Positions 31,758 through 40,339 of a DNA stretch of 64,000 nucleotides are shown here, piece after piece. Both the position numbers and the translations under genes were made by a program. Within the stretch, counting starts at the first letter, position 1. Each line of letters begins with the position of its first letter. This DNA is from Veillonellaceae bacterium SB90 (lineage in GTDB: Bacteria; Bacillota; Negativicutes; Selenomonadales; Selenomonadaceae): positions 1 to 64,000 of the forward strand of contig CABJCJ010000008.1 in assembly GCA_902364065.1 (NCBI GenBank), read 5' to 3'. A model generated the notes under the pieces. That model did not search any database. It saw nothing but the letters and a program-made list of their open reading frames with translations, and was not told where the DNA came from.

Positions 31758-33701
31758 TCAGTTTGATGCTCTGGCATCTTTGATGCGGCGTGCTACGGCG
31801 TAGATCATGATGCAAAGGCCGAAGTACGCGAGAATGCCAAGGAACGTGGCAGCCGGCGTTTCGGACCAGGCCTTCATGAACCAGTCAATGCCGGCGATAT
31901 GCAGGCAGGCGCTGATGAGGCTGCCGATGGCGCCGCCGGCGACGAAGCCAGAAGCAACGATGTTGCCCTCGCCGAGGCGCAGGGCGTTGATCGTTTCATC
32001 TTTGCTGCTGTGCGAGACGAGGTAGGAGATCAGGCCGCCGACGAGAACCGGCGTGTTGATTTCCATGGGCAGGTAGGTACCGAGCGCGAAGGCGAGCGGC
32101 GGGATTTTCATCATCCAGAGCAGGACGGCGAAGAACGCGCCGGCCAGATAGAGCGGCCAGGGAGCGTCGCCGCCGTCCATCATCGGTTTGACGATGGCGG
32201 CCATGGCGTTGGCCTGTGGGGCGGAGAGTGCGCCTTCGCCCGTGAAGCCGTAGGCATGGTTCAGCAGGAACAGGACGCCGACGGATACGAAACTCGTGAG
32301 GATGATGGAGACGATCTGCCACTGCTGCATTTTCTTCGGCGTGGCGCCCGTGAGATAGGCCACCTTGAGCTCCGACATGAAGTTGCCGGATACGGCCAGC
32401 GTCGCGCAGAGGAAGGCGGCCATCATGAGGATGGCGACGATGCCGGCATTGCCGTGCATGCCGACCTGGCCCATGAGGACGGCCGATACGAGGATCATGA
32501 AGATGGTCATGCCGGAAACCGGCTCATTGCCCGTGAAGGCGATGGAGCTGATGCCGACGACGGAGAGCAGCAGCGAGAAGAGCAGGATGATGCAGAAGGC
32601 TACACCCGTCTGCACGAGGCTCTCCGAGCAGTTGAAGTGGAAGAACAGCGTGAAAAGGATGACCATGAGGAAGGTGCCGATGACGATCTGCGTCATCGGG
32701 ATATCCTTCTGCGTGCGCAGCAGGTTATCCGTGGAGGCAGGGCCTGAGGTGAAGAGGTCGTGCAGGGCGCGCTTCACGACGCGCACGACGACGCCGGACA
32801 TCGAGAGCAGGCCGATGATGCCGGCCATGGCCAGCATGCCGATGCCGATGTGGCGGACGTACTGGGAGAAGACGGCCATGATCGGCGCATCAGCGAGCAG
32901 TATCGCCTGACCGCCGACCGTCATGACGTGCTCACCGCCCAGGTAGTAGACGACCGGGATGCAGACGAACCAGGAGAAGAAGGAGCCGGCGGCGATGATC
33001 AAGGCGTAACGCAGACCCGTGAAGTAGCCAATGCCGAGCAGTGCGGCGTCATTGTCAAGGCTGAAGATGAGCTTGTACTTGTCAGCCAGGGCCTGTCCCC
33101 AAGAGAACGTCATCGTCGACAGGACCTCCTGCCACCAGCCGAGCGTATTGAGTACGAAGTCGTAGACCATGGCAACCAGGCCGCTTAAGATCATCGTGCG
33201 GGCCTTGGAGCCCTCGTTGCAGACGAGGACCTCCGCTGCAGCACGGCCTGAGGGGAATGGATAGACAGCGTCCATCTCCTCGCAGAAATAGCGGCGGAAC
33301 GTGGTCGCCAGCAGTACGCCGAGCACGCCGCCGAGCACGATCGGTGTGGCCATCTGCAGGAACGAGATGCCGTTGACGTGCAGGATGAACAGAGCCGGCA
33401 GGATGAACATGACGCCGCCGATGATATTCGTACCGGCACTGGCGATGGCCTGGATATGAACGGTTTCGGGGAATGCGTTCTTGCGGTGGAACATGACAGC
33501 CATGCCCATGGCCAGCACGGAGACGGGGGCGAAGGCATCGACCGTCTGGCCAATCTTGAGGCAGAGGTACCCGACTGCCAGCGCGAAGAGCGCGGCGAAG
33601 AACAGGCCCCAGCCGATGACATACGCGTTGATCTCGACGTAATCCTTGTGGGGTGACATGGGCGGCTCGTACGATTCGGCCGCACGTTGCTTATCCGACA
33701 T
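31758..33701 (-). CDS. OPT-family oligopeptide transporter
   Basis: OPT carriers import small peptides or metal chelates with protons. The 647-residue protein has about 15-16 membrane segments and family features: EINAYVIGWGLFFAALFALA at the N-terminus, YLCLKIGQTVDAFAPVSVLA, YPFPSGRAAAEVL (near 155) and, near the C-terminus, LPMEINTPVLVGGLISYLV. AGGAAGGA precedes the ATG at good distance. It is monocistronic with its own promoter. The substrate cannot be assigned. Confidence 0.92.
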   Translation of the reverse strand: MSDKQRAAESYEPPMSPHKDYVEINAYVIGWGLFFAALFALAVGYLCLKIGQTVDAFAPVSVLAMGMAVMFHRKNAFPETVHIQAIASAGTNIIGGVMFILPALFILHVNGISFLQMATPIVLGGVLGVLLATTFRRYFCEEMDAVYPFPSGRAAAEVLVCNEGSKARTMILSGLVAMVYDFVLNTLGWWQEVLSTMTFSWGQALADKYKLIFSLDNDAALLGIGYFTGLRYALIIAAGSFFSWFVCIPVVYYLGGEHVMTVGGQAILLADAPIMAVFSQYVRHIGIGMLAMAGIIGLLSMSGVVVRVVKRALHDLFTSGPASTDNLLRTQKDIPMTQIVIGTFLMVILFTLFFHFNCSESLVQTGVAFCIILLFSLLLSVVGISSIAFTGNEPVSGMTIFMILVSAVLMGQVGMHGNAGIVAILMMAAFLCATLAVSGNFMSELKVAYLTGATPKKMQQWQIVSIILTSFVSVGVLFLLNHAYGFTGEGALSAPQANAMAAIVKPMMDGGDAPWPLYLAGAFFAVLLWMMKIPPLAFALGTYLPMEINTPVLVGGLISYLVSHSSKDETINALRLGEGNIVASGFVAGGAIGSLISACLHIAGIDWFMKAWSETPAATFLGILAYFGLCIMIYAVARRIKDARASN

Positions 33702-33772
33702 GAAATCAATCCTTCCTGAAGTTGGATAAAATATACGTTCTGTCTCCTAGAGGAGAACATAAACCATGGTAT

Positions 33773-33801
33773 ATTGTAATTTCTAATTGGATAAGTGTCA
33801 A
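33773..33801 (-). promoter_or_regulatory. Promoter of the OPT transporter gene
   Basis: On the minus strand TTGACA (33796-33801), a 17-bp spacer and TACAAT (33773-33778). The leader of about 65 nt contains the dyad CTCCT-CT-AGGAG. The rest of 33802-33924 shows no gene. Confidence 0.7.
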
Positions 33802-33924
33802 TCATAATAAGATTAGAGATTGTTATAAGATAACAGATAAAAGGATTGCGCGTGTCTTCGTGAGGGAGACATAATGCCAATCAAGAGGCCTAATGAGAAA
33901 AAGCGAGGATTTTTATAATTGATG

Positions 33925-33958
33925 AAAAAACAAAAGTTCCGCTTTCACAAGCGGAACT
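33925..33958 (-). terminator. Intrinsic terminator of the DAACS gene
   Basis: AGTTCCGCTT and AAGCGGAACT form a 10-bp stem with a 4-nt loop. On the minus strand it is followed by TTTTGTTTTTT. Confidence 0.85.
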
Positions 33959-34000
33959 CGGATAATGCTTCGATAATATTTTTCTGTCAGGAAGATGCGG

Positions 34001-35302
34001 TCAGGCTTCGACCGGCGTTTCTTCAATCTGTCCCTTGAGATCGTGGTCCGTCATCGCGCAGACGGCGGAATCCGACCAGACGTTTTCGGCCGTCTCGATC
34101 ATGTCGATGATCGTGTAGATCGGCAGGATGACGCCCATGAGGCCGAGCGGCGCACCGAGGGACGACATCAGGGAAAGCGTCAGGAAGTAGCAGCCCATCG
34201 GGACGCCGGCGTTGCCGATGGCAGCGAGTACGGCGACGAAGAGCCAGGTGATCATCGTGCCGAGCGAGAGCTCGAAGCCGGCATTCTGCATGACGAAGAG
34301 TGACGTGACGAGGATGAAGGCGGCGCAGCCGTTCATGTTGATCGTTGTGCAGATCGGCAGCACGAAGCGCGAGACGCGCGGGTTGACTTTGAGGCGGGCT
34401 TCCGCCGATGCCAGCGTCACGGGCAGCGTGCCGGCCGAGCTCTTGGTGAAGAGGGCCACGGCGATGGCCGGCGCCATCTTGCGGAATACGTAGAGCGGAT
34501 TGAGGCCGCGAGCGAGCAGGAAGAGCGGGATGACCAGGAAGAACTGGATGAAGTTGCCGCCGAGTACGACGAGCGTGTACTTGCCGAGTGCGCCGACGAT
34601 GACACCGGCTTCAATCTGCGAGGAGAGCTGAGCGGCAAAGGCCAGGATGCCGGCCGGCAGAGCCCAGAGCAGCGCGCGGATCAGCGTGAACAAGAGTTCC
34701 TGGAGGCCCTGGATGCCCTTGAGGAGCACGGCGCGGTTTTCCGTCTTCGGCATGAAGGCGAGCGCCAGGCCGACGGCCGCGGCAATCAGCATGACGGAGA
34801 GCACATTGCCCGAGAGGAACGGCTGCAGCATGTTGTTCGGGATGACCGAGAGGAAATGATCATAATAGGAAAGGGAACCGAGCTTCTGCATCGGGACGTC
34901 GGAGGCACCGGCGCCGATAATGTCGGCCGGCAGATTGCCGGGCGCAATCCAGAGGTAGAGGATGAGGCCGATGGCAGCGGCGGAAATCGTCGTCAGCAGC
35001 GTGTAGGTCACGGCATGCGCGAAGATGCGGCCTGTGTCCTTCTTGGCACCGAGAGCCGAGAGCGTCGTGATGACGGCCAGGGCGATGGTCGGCACGGCGA
35101 TGAACTGGAAGAGACGCGTGAAGACCGTGGCGACGAAATTGAAGAGGTCGTTGAGGGCCGGGATCTGCAGCCAGCCGAGGATGGCACCGATGACGAGTGC
35201 GCCGAACCAGAGGGCCATCTGCTTGAGCTGGCCGCCCTGATTCTTCTTCAGGGCTTCTGTACGTGCGCGATCCACGTCGTTATTCTTGAGATCGTTTGAC
35301 AT
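34001..35302 (-). CDS. Dicarboxylate/amino acid:cation symporter (DAACS/GltP family)
   Basis: DAACS carriers import glutamate, aspartate, C4-dicarboxylates, serine or cystine with sodium or protons. The 433-residue protein has about eight membrane helices plus re-entrant loops. The family motifs FTKSSAGTLPVTLASAE (near 295) and CTTINMNGCAAFI (near 325), which hold ligand and sodium, are intact. The ATG at 35302 lies seven bases after AGAAGG. A TTG six codons upstream overlaps that site and is rejected. The substrate is undetermined. Confidence 0.92.
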   Translation of the reverse strand: MSNDLKNNDVDRARTEALKKNQGGQLKQMALWFGALVIGAILGWLQIPALNDLFNFVATVFTRLFQFIAVPTIALAVITTLSALGAKKDTGRIFAHAVTYTLLTTISAAAIGLILYLWIAPGNLPADIIGAGASDVPMQKLGSLSYYDHFLSVIPNNMLQPFLSGNVLSVMLIAAAVGLALAFMPKTENRAVLLKGIQGLQELLFTLIRALLWALPAGILAFAAQLSSQIEAGVIVGALGKYTLVVLGGNFIQFFLVIPLFLLARGLNPLYVFRKMAPAIAVALFTKSSAGTLPVTLASAEARLKVNPRVSRFVLPICTTINMNGCAAFILVTSLFVMQNAGFELSLGTMITWLFVAVLAAIGNAGVPMGCYFLTLSLMSSLGAPLGLMGVILPIYTIIDMIETAENVWSDSAVCAMTDHDLKGQIEETPVEA

Positions 35303-35336
35303 AAGATACCTTCTTTCCAACTATGCTTACTAAGAA

Positions 35337-35354
35337 ATATATGAATGCATATAT
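35337..35354. promoter_or_regulatory. Possible operator in the DAACS leader
   Basis: ATATATG-AATG-CATATAT is a perfect 7-bp inverted repeat at about +14 to +30 of the DAACS transcript, a position suited to a repressor. AT-rich palindromes also occur by chance. Confidence 0.3.
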
Positions 35355-35373
35355 GATTAATATGTTTGTACAC

Positions 35374-35402
35374 ATTATAGCGGGGCGGGTCTTTCTTGTC
35401 AA
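35374..35402 (-). promoter_or_regulatory. Consensus promoter of the DAACS gene
   Basis: On the minus strand TTGACA (35397-35402), exactly 17 bp, TATAAT (35374-35379): a perfect sigma-70 consensus, the strongest-looking promoter in the window. Confidence 0.85.
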
Positions 35403-35440
35403 GCTCTAATTTTTCTGTTTGTGTTTCAGCCGCGTGCGTT

Positions 35441-35470
35441 TTGACAGGGATCCGGCGGGATTGCTATACT
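35441..35470 (+). promoter_or_regulatory. Promoter of the RsmH-like gene
   Basis: TTGACA (35441-35446), an 18-bp spacer and TATACT (35465-35470). It is divergent from the DAACS promoter, 38 bp apart. Confidence 0.7.
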
Positions 35471-35521
35471 GAATATAACTAAGAAGCAACCCATTTAGAT
35501 GTGTACCAGAAGGGATTTATC

Positions 35522-36649
35522 ATGGGAAATAGAGAAGATAAGGATCAAAAGAAACAGGACAGCGACATGATGGCAGACGAGGCGGCACCAAAGGCCCACA
35601 AGCGCCGCATCCATTACAGCGGCCGCTATCCGCGCCATTTTGCGGAGAAATACAAGGAACTCAATCCGGAGCGTTACGGAGAGGAGATTGCGCATGTGCG
35701 GGCCAAGGGCAATACGCCGGCGGGCACGCATATCCCCATCATGGTCCGGGAGATCCTTGACGTGCTGGCCATCCAGCCGGGCGAGCAGGGCTTCGATGCC
35801 ACGCTGGGTTACGGCGGCCATACCATGGCCATGCTGCAGGAGCTCAAGGGGGAAGGTCATCTCTACGGCGGCGATGTCGATCCGATTGAATCGCGCAAGA
35901 CGGAGGCGCGCATCCGCGCCAAGGGATATACGGACGCACAGTGGAGCCTGCGCCGGATGAATTTCTGTGAGATTGACAAGCTCGTGGAGGAGGTGGGGCC
36001 GTTTGACTTTATTCTCGCCGATCTCGGCGTCTCGTCCATGCAGATCGACAATCCGGAGCGCGGCTTTACGTATCGTGCGGATGGTCCGCTTGACCTGCGC
36101 CTGAATCCGGAGGCAGGCATTTCGGCTGCTGACCGCCTCGCACAGATGGACCGCGATGAACTCATCGGCATGCTGCGTGAAAATGCCGATGAACCTTATG
36201 CCGAAGAGATTGCACGGCAGATTCTCAAGGATGAGAAGCGCGGTGCAGCCATCCGCACGACGCGGCAGCTGCATGAGGCGATTGAGCGGGCCTTGGAGAA
36301 AGTCAGGCTGCCGCGCACAGAGGAAGGAAAACTGCCCGACCGCAAGGAGCTGATCCGCAAGAGCAGTGCCCGCGTGTTCCAGGCGCTGCGCATTGACGTC
36401 AATCACGAGTATGAGGTGCTCTATGATTTCATGGCGAAGCTGCCGGATGCTCTGAAGCCGGGCGGACGGGCCGCCATTCTGACGTTCCATTCAGGCGAGG
36501 ACCGCATTGTCAAGAAGGCGTTCAAGGCCTTTCATCAGCAGGGAATCTATCGGGACATCTCGGACGGGGTCATCCGGCCGAGCCGCGAGGAATGTTATGA
36601 GAACAGCCGTGCCCGTTCGACGAAGCTGCGCTGGGCTATCAGGGCCTGA
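35522..36649 (+). CDS. RsmH-family SAM-dependent methyltransferase with N-terminal extension (RsmH paralogue)
   Basis: RsmH (MraW) N4-methylates C1402 of 16S rRNA. This 375-residue protein has the full catalytic domain: HIPIMVREILDVL, SAM motif DATLGYGGHTMAML (near 95), LADLGVSSMQIDNPERGF (near 165), DGPLDLRLNP, and the C-terminal LTFHSGEDRIVKKAFK. It carries about 75 extra N-terminal residues, partly basic and partly conserved-looking (IHYSGRYPRHFAEKYKELNP). It is not in a dcw cluster, where the usual rsmH would lie, so it is probably a second copy with its own target. The ATG at 35522 has AGAAGGG upstream. A GTG seven codons earlier is less well placed. Confidence 0.82.
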   Translation: MGNREDKDQKKQDSDMMADEAAPKAHKRRIHYSGRYPRHFAEKYKELNPERYGEEIAHVRAKGNTPAGTHIPIMVREILDVLAIQPGEQGFDATLGYGGHTMAMLQELKGEGHLYGGDVDPIESRKTEARIRAKGYTDAQWSLRRMNFCEIDKLVEEVGPFDFILADLGVSSMQIDNPERGFTYRADGPLDLRLNPEAGISAADRLAQMDRDELIGMLRENADEPYAEEIARQILKDEKRGAAIRTTRQLHEAIERALEKVRLPRTEEGKLPDRKELIRKSSARVFQALRIDVNHEYEVLYDFMAKLPDALKPGGRAAILTFHSGEDRIVKKAFKAFHQQGIYRDISDGVIRPSREECYENSRARSTKLRWAIRA

Positions 36650-36741
36650 TGCCCCGTTTTGTGACTGGCTCACGGACGCTTGGAAGAGGGGCGGTTAGAA
36701 TGAGAGAAATTGAGTCGGGCTGAATGATGGAGGGATTTTGG

Positions 36742-37629
36742 ATGAAAACGGATGTGCTCATTATTGGTGCCGGCCCTGCGGGCGTGTCGGCTGCTCTTTA
36801 TGCGCGCCGCGGCGGGCTGGATGTGACGATCGTGACAAAGGGCATTGAGACGGGAGGCCTTTCTCAGGCGGAAAAAATCGAGAATTATTACGGCTTCCCT
36901 GAACCCATCTCCGGCCGCGAGCTCCTGCGCCGCGGGGCAGAAGGTGCGCGCCGCCTCGGAGTGCATTTCGTGACGGGGGAACTTTTGGGTCTTTCATTCA
37001 ATGATACGTTTGACGGGTTCCGCGGTGAACTGGCCGCTGATGCCGTTGAGGCGCCGGCCGTGGTGCTGGCCGCCGGTGCTGCGCGCCGGACGCTGCCGGT
37101 GCCGGGCCTCAAGGAATTTGAGGGCAAAGGCGTCAGTTACTGTGCCATTTGCGATGCGTTCTTTTATCGCGGCAAGACGGTTGCGGTCGTGGGGGCTGGC
37201 GATTATGCCCTGCATGAAGCACAGATCCTGCTGCCGCATGCCAAGCATGTCCTGCTGCTGACGAATGGAGAGGTGCCGCCTGAAGTGCCGGCTGGTGTTG
37301 AGGTGCGCACGGAAAAGCTGCTGGCCGTGGAGGGCGAGGACCGCGTGAGCCGCGTGGTGCTGGCTGGCGGGCAGCAGGTGGCTCTGCAGGGGCTTTTCCT
37401 CGCCATCGGTACGGCGGGCAGCTCGGAGCTGGCGCGCAAGATCGGGGCAATGCTCGACGGCGCGAATGTGAAGGTTGATGCAGCGCAGGCGACGAATGTG
37501 CCGGGGCTGTTTGCGGCAGGTGACTGCACGGGCGGTTTGCTGCAGGTGGCCAAGGCCGTACATGAGGGCGCTGTGGCGGGACTGTCCGTGCTGCGCTACA
37601 TGCGGGAAAAGCGCAAGGCAGCGCACTGA
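36742..37629 (+). CDS. Thioredoxin-reductase-like FAD/NAD(P)-dependent disulfide oxidoreductase
   Basis: The 295-residue flavoprotein has an N-terminal FAD motif (IIGAGPAGVSAALYARRGG), the redox-active CxxC as CAICDAFFYRGK (near 135), a second nucleotide-binding motif (VVGAGDYALHEA near 152) and the C-terminal FAD segment LFAAGDCTGG. Length and order fit TrxB, but the second motif ends in DYA rather than the usual DSA. No thioredoxin gene is adjacent, so the electron partner is open. The ATG at 36742 follows GGAGGGA by six bases. Confidence 0.85.
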   Translation: MKTDVLIIGAGPAGVSAALYARRGGLDVTIVTKGIETGGLSQAEKIENYYGFPEPISGRELLRRGAEGARRLGVHFVTGELLGLSFNDTFDGFRGELAADAVEAPAVVLAAGAARRTLPVPGLKEFEGKGVSYCAICDAFFYRGKTVAVVGAGDYALHEAQILLPHAKHVLLLTNGEVPPEVPAGVEVRTEKLLAVEGEDRVSRVVLAGGQQVALQGLFLAIGTAGSSELARKIGAMLDGANVKVDAAQATNVPGLFAAGDCTGGLLQVAKAVHEGAVAGLSVLRYMREKRKAAH

Positions 37630-37683
37630 AACATTGTATTGCGGCTTGTTGCTTTGTGAAGGAAGACAGGGAGAACGCAGCAA

Positions 37684-37872
37684 AGGCGGGCTGCCCGTGC
37701 AACGCTTCACGGCGTCATCCTGCTAAATGAATTTTTTTCCTTTCAATTCAGCCTGCCAAAGGAGCTAAACGCGCTTCGCTTGAACGACGCTCTTTGACAG
37801 GATTCCAGATGGAAAAAAATTCATTCTTTACGCAGTCTGACGAACGCTCCGCTTTTGCACAGGCAGCCCCTC
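37684..37872. repeat. Large imperfect inverted repeat (~190 bp), origin unknown
   Basis: Three nested pairs of matching blocks form one long hairpin-like element. The outermost is GGGCTGCCCGTGCAA (37688-37702) with TTGCACAGGCAGCCC (37855-37869), 14 of 15. The middle is AATGAATTTTTTTCC (37726-37740) with GGAAAAAAATTCATT (37811-37825), 15 of 15. The inner is CCTGCCAAAGGAGC (37752-37765) with GCTCTTTGACAGG (37789-37801). The parts between are weakly complementary. It could be a MITE-like relic or a structured RNA. The gap from 37630 to 38016 holds no gene I can support. Confidence 0.7.
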
Positions 37873-38016
37873 CGTGCCAACAGGCCTCAAGTGACGGCAT
37901 GTAATTGGCGCGCCTTTTTCTTTTCTAAGAGATACGTGTTATAATAAAGCGTCTAAAGGTTCATGGGTGGAGAACGGTACTGCGTTTTCTGTCTGTGCAA
38001 GGAAAGGAAGAGTGCG

Positions 38017-38730
38017 TTGTCTACAAAACGATGGATTGCGGTGTTTGCCCTGACGATATTGGGAGCGCTGCTGTTTATGAGCTGGCTGATCCCGGCTCAG
38101 TCGGGATTCTGGTATCAGGTCGATGCCGGTGTGTTTTTTTATTTCAATCATCTGCTGGGCGAGAGCGTGGCATTCCGTTATCTGGTGGCCTTCACGAATC
38201 TGCGTCCGTTTGATGCCGTGGCGTTCCTGTTCATGCTGGGCATCTTTTATCAGTATTACCGTCGGCAGAACCGCGCGGGCAAGCGCTGGATGGTCTGCAT
38301 CGGCCTGACGATGCTGGTCACGGCCGTCATTGCGAAGCAGTTTGACATGGCCATGGATTTCAGCCGTCCGAGCCCGACCAAATTCTTCTCCCTGCAGGGC
38401 GTCTCGGTGCTGCGCGTCTCCGAACTGACAGGCTGGCCGGCCAAGGACTGGTCGAGTACGAGTTTTCCGGGTGACCACGGTATGATGCTCATGATCTTTT
38501 CGTTTTTCATGCTGCGGTATTTCGGGCGCAAGGCGTTTTTCTGGAGTGCGCTCGTGGTGGTCGTGTTCTCTTTGCCGCGCATCATGGCAGGGGCTCACTG
38601 GCTGACGGATGTCGTCGTGGGAGCCGGTTCCATCAGCTGCGTGGTCCTGAGCTGGATGCTCCTGACGCCGGCTTCAGACCGGGTCATTGCCTGGTTTAAC
38701 CGCCATTTGCCGAAAAAAATTCTGGGGTGA
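38017..38730 (+). CDS. PAP2-family membrane phosphatase
   Basis: The 237-residue protein has five to six membrane segments and the three PAP2 phosphatase motifs: KQFDMAMDFSRP (form of KX6RP), SSTSFPGDHG (form of PSGH) and SLPRIMAGAHWLTDV (SRX5HX3D-like, with LPR for SR). Relatives dephosphorylate undecaprenyl pyrophosphate, phosphatidyl lipids or lipid A. Which applies here is unknown. The start is TTG, six bases after GGAAAGGAAG. In-frame codons upstream would add hydrophilic residues before the first helix and lack a site. Confidence 0.85.
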   Translation: MSTKRWIAVFALTILGALLFMSWLIPAQSGFWYQVDAGVFFYFNHLLGESVAFRYLVAFTNLRPFDAVAFLFMLGIFYQYYRRQNRAGKRWMVCIGLTMLVTAVIAKQFDMAMDFSRPSPTKFFSLQGVSVLRVSELTGWPAKDWSSTSFPGDHGMMLMIFSFFMLRYFGRKAFFWSALVVVVFSLPRIMAGAHWLTDVVVGAGSISCVVLSWMLLTPASDRVIAWFNRHLPKKILG

Positions 38731-38791
38731 ATCAGCAAACGCTGCCTCGCCTTTGTCTTGTTGCTTATACGGCCGCAGCTGCGTGGCAGAA

Positions 38792-38834
38792 GCGTAAATC
38801 CGGGCTTTTGATAGTCTGTGATTTGCGCTTTTTT
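38792..38834 (+). terminator. Intrinsic terminator of the PAP2 gene
   Basis: GCGTAAATC pairs with GATTTGCGC (one G-U) around a 19-nt loop and is followed by six T residues. Confidence 0.65.
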
Positions 38835-38918
38835 CTATGTGTTCTCTTGGAAACGATTGTTTGATTCTATGGTAATGATATTCTTTATGAGTGAAATAAT
38901 GTCTGATGATGCCTGATG

Positions 38919-38927
38919 TGTTATAAT
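38919..38927 (+). promoter_or_regulatory. Extended -10 promoter of the PucR/CdaR-type regulator
   Basis: TGTTATAAT (TG-N-TATAAT), about 30 bp before the start codon. No convincing -35. Confidence 0.5.
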
Positions 38928-38961
38928 AAAGGAAGTATTTTCTAAAGAAAAGGGAGGATGT

Positions 38962-40221
38962 ATGGTGAGGCAGAAGGCGTATGAACTTTTGCAGGAAACC
39001 ATCAATCAGGGAGCTGGTGCCTTGGGTCAGTTCTTGGAGACTGCTCTTAAGCGGCACCTCCTCTTCATCATGCACGATGGTATGGAATATTACCCGGAGC
39101 GCAAGCCGGCTGGGGAAGAGCTGCGGCAGGTCATCAAACACCTGCCTTCTTTTGCAGACGATCAGTTTCATTATATCCATGACCAGCAGCTGCTGGTCAT
39201 GCAGGTGAGCCTGCCCGATGCGGCGGCCCATCTCTATCTCCTGGTCCGGCGGGTGATGGAAGCGGATATCCCCGCAATCATGAAGGGGGTAGAGCCTGCC
39301 CGTCTGGCGCTCACGTATTTCCTGCGCAATGAGATTACTGTGCAGCACCGTGTTGAGCAGAAGACGAATGACATTTTATCGCAGGCGTTTGAGAGCCAGC
39401 GGTTCCGCATCGAGGATATCCTGACGGATTTTGATATCCGCCTCGATGCCTCGCAGGATTACCATGTGATGCTCGTGGACCTCGGCGACAGTGTCACTGA
39501 CAGCACAGCGGTGGACTTCAAGGCCAGCCTGATGCAGTTTGAACGCAAGCATCGTGATCTGTCCCTGTATCCGCTGTTCTGGCGCGGCAAGGGCATCGTG
39601 ATCCTGCAGGATATGCGCGATCAGGTGGAACTCACTCCGTCAGAGGTTGATTCCAGTCTGAGGACGCTCATCATCGGCTGGCAGAAGTCCTTTTCAAAAC
39701 GTTACGGGATTTCGCTTTCCATTGGTGTCGGTGACCGCCATCCGCTCAGGGAGATGAAGGTGGCTTACCGGGAGGCGCAGGTCGCACTGGCTTATGGTGA
39801 GACGAAAAGCCGGCGGGGCTTCTGCAAATGCTTCCAGGATATCGGCCTGCTGCGGCCGCTGTTTGCCGGCGGCATGGAGCCCGTGCTGACGTTTTGCCGC
39901 CGCACGCTGGGGCGCATCATGGATTATGATCGCGAGAACGATGCGGATTTCCTGATTACCCTGAAGCTCCTGATGGAGACGAATTTCAACTACAAGGCGG
40001 CAGCGGAGATGCTGTTCGTGCATGTCAATACGGTGCGCTACCGTTATGATAAGATTGCACAGCTCCTCGAGAAGGATCTTTCGGATCCTGATGTGCGCTT
40101 CGATCTTTATGTCGCCGTGCGTATGAGCGAGATCCTCGGCGTCCTGCATCTGCTGCCCGTCGGGTATATCGGCGATGTCCGTGAGAGGCAGCATGGACGT
40201 ACGGCCTCCGGTGAGAGCTGA
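38962..40221 (+). CDS. PucR/CdaR-type transcriptional regulator
   Basis: The 419-residue protein has the layout of PucR/CdaR regulators of purine or sugar-diacid metabolism. An N-terminal sensor (about 1-130) is followed by a GGDEF-like central domain (about 140-290: YHVMLVDLGDS, SIGVGDRHPLREMKVAYREAQVAL). The C-terminal helix-turn-helix is KLLMETNFNYKAAAEMLFVH with NTVRYRYDKIAQLL. The target genes are not apparent, since the neighbours are housekeeping genes. GGGAGG lies 4 bp before the ATG, so a GTG one codon on is also possible. Confidence 0.82.
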   Translation: MVRQKAYELLQETINQGAGALGQFLETALKRHLLFIMHDGMEYYPERKPAGEELRQVIKHLPSFADDQFHYIHDQQLLVMQVSLPDAAAHLYLLVRRVMEADIPAIMKGVEPARLALTYFLRNEITVQHRVEQKTNDILSQAFESQRFRIEDILTDFDIRLDASQDYHVMLVDLGDSVTDSTAVDFKASLMQFERKHRDLSLYPLFWRGKGIVILQDMRDQVELTPSEVDSSLRTLIIGWQKSFSKRYGISLSIGVGDRHPLREMKVAYREAQVALAYGETKSRRGFCKCFQDIGLLRPLFAGGMEPVLTFCRRTLGRIMDYDRENDADFLITLKLLMETNFNYKAAAEMLFVHVNTVRYRYDKIAQLLEKDLSDPDVRFDLYVAVRMSEILGVLHLLPVGYIGDVRERQHGRTASGES

Positions 40222-40246
40222 GGCGCGTTCCGCCTGAATAAGTCTG

Positions 40247-40275
40247 TTGCGAAAAAACATGGCGGACGGTATAAT
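40247..40275 (+). promoter_or_regulatory. Promoter of the holB operon
   Basis: TTGCGA (40247-40252), a 17-bp spacer and TATAAT (40270-40275), 64 bp before holB. Confidence 0.7.
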
Positions 40276-40339
40276 CTATAGAGATGCGCACGCTTGCGGG
40301 TGGGTGCGAACGTAAGGACGATGGAGAGGAGCCGCGCAT

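Noticed and set aside
38731-38800. A second copy of the 37.7-kb palindrome after the PAP2 gene
   Set aside because: Only short similarities (GCTGCC, GCCTTTGTC) are present and do not align over a useful length.
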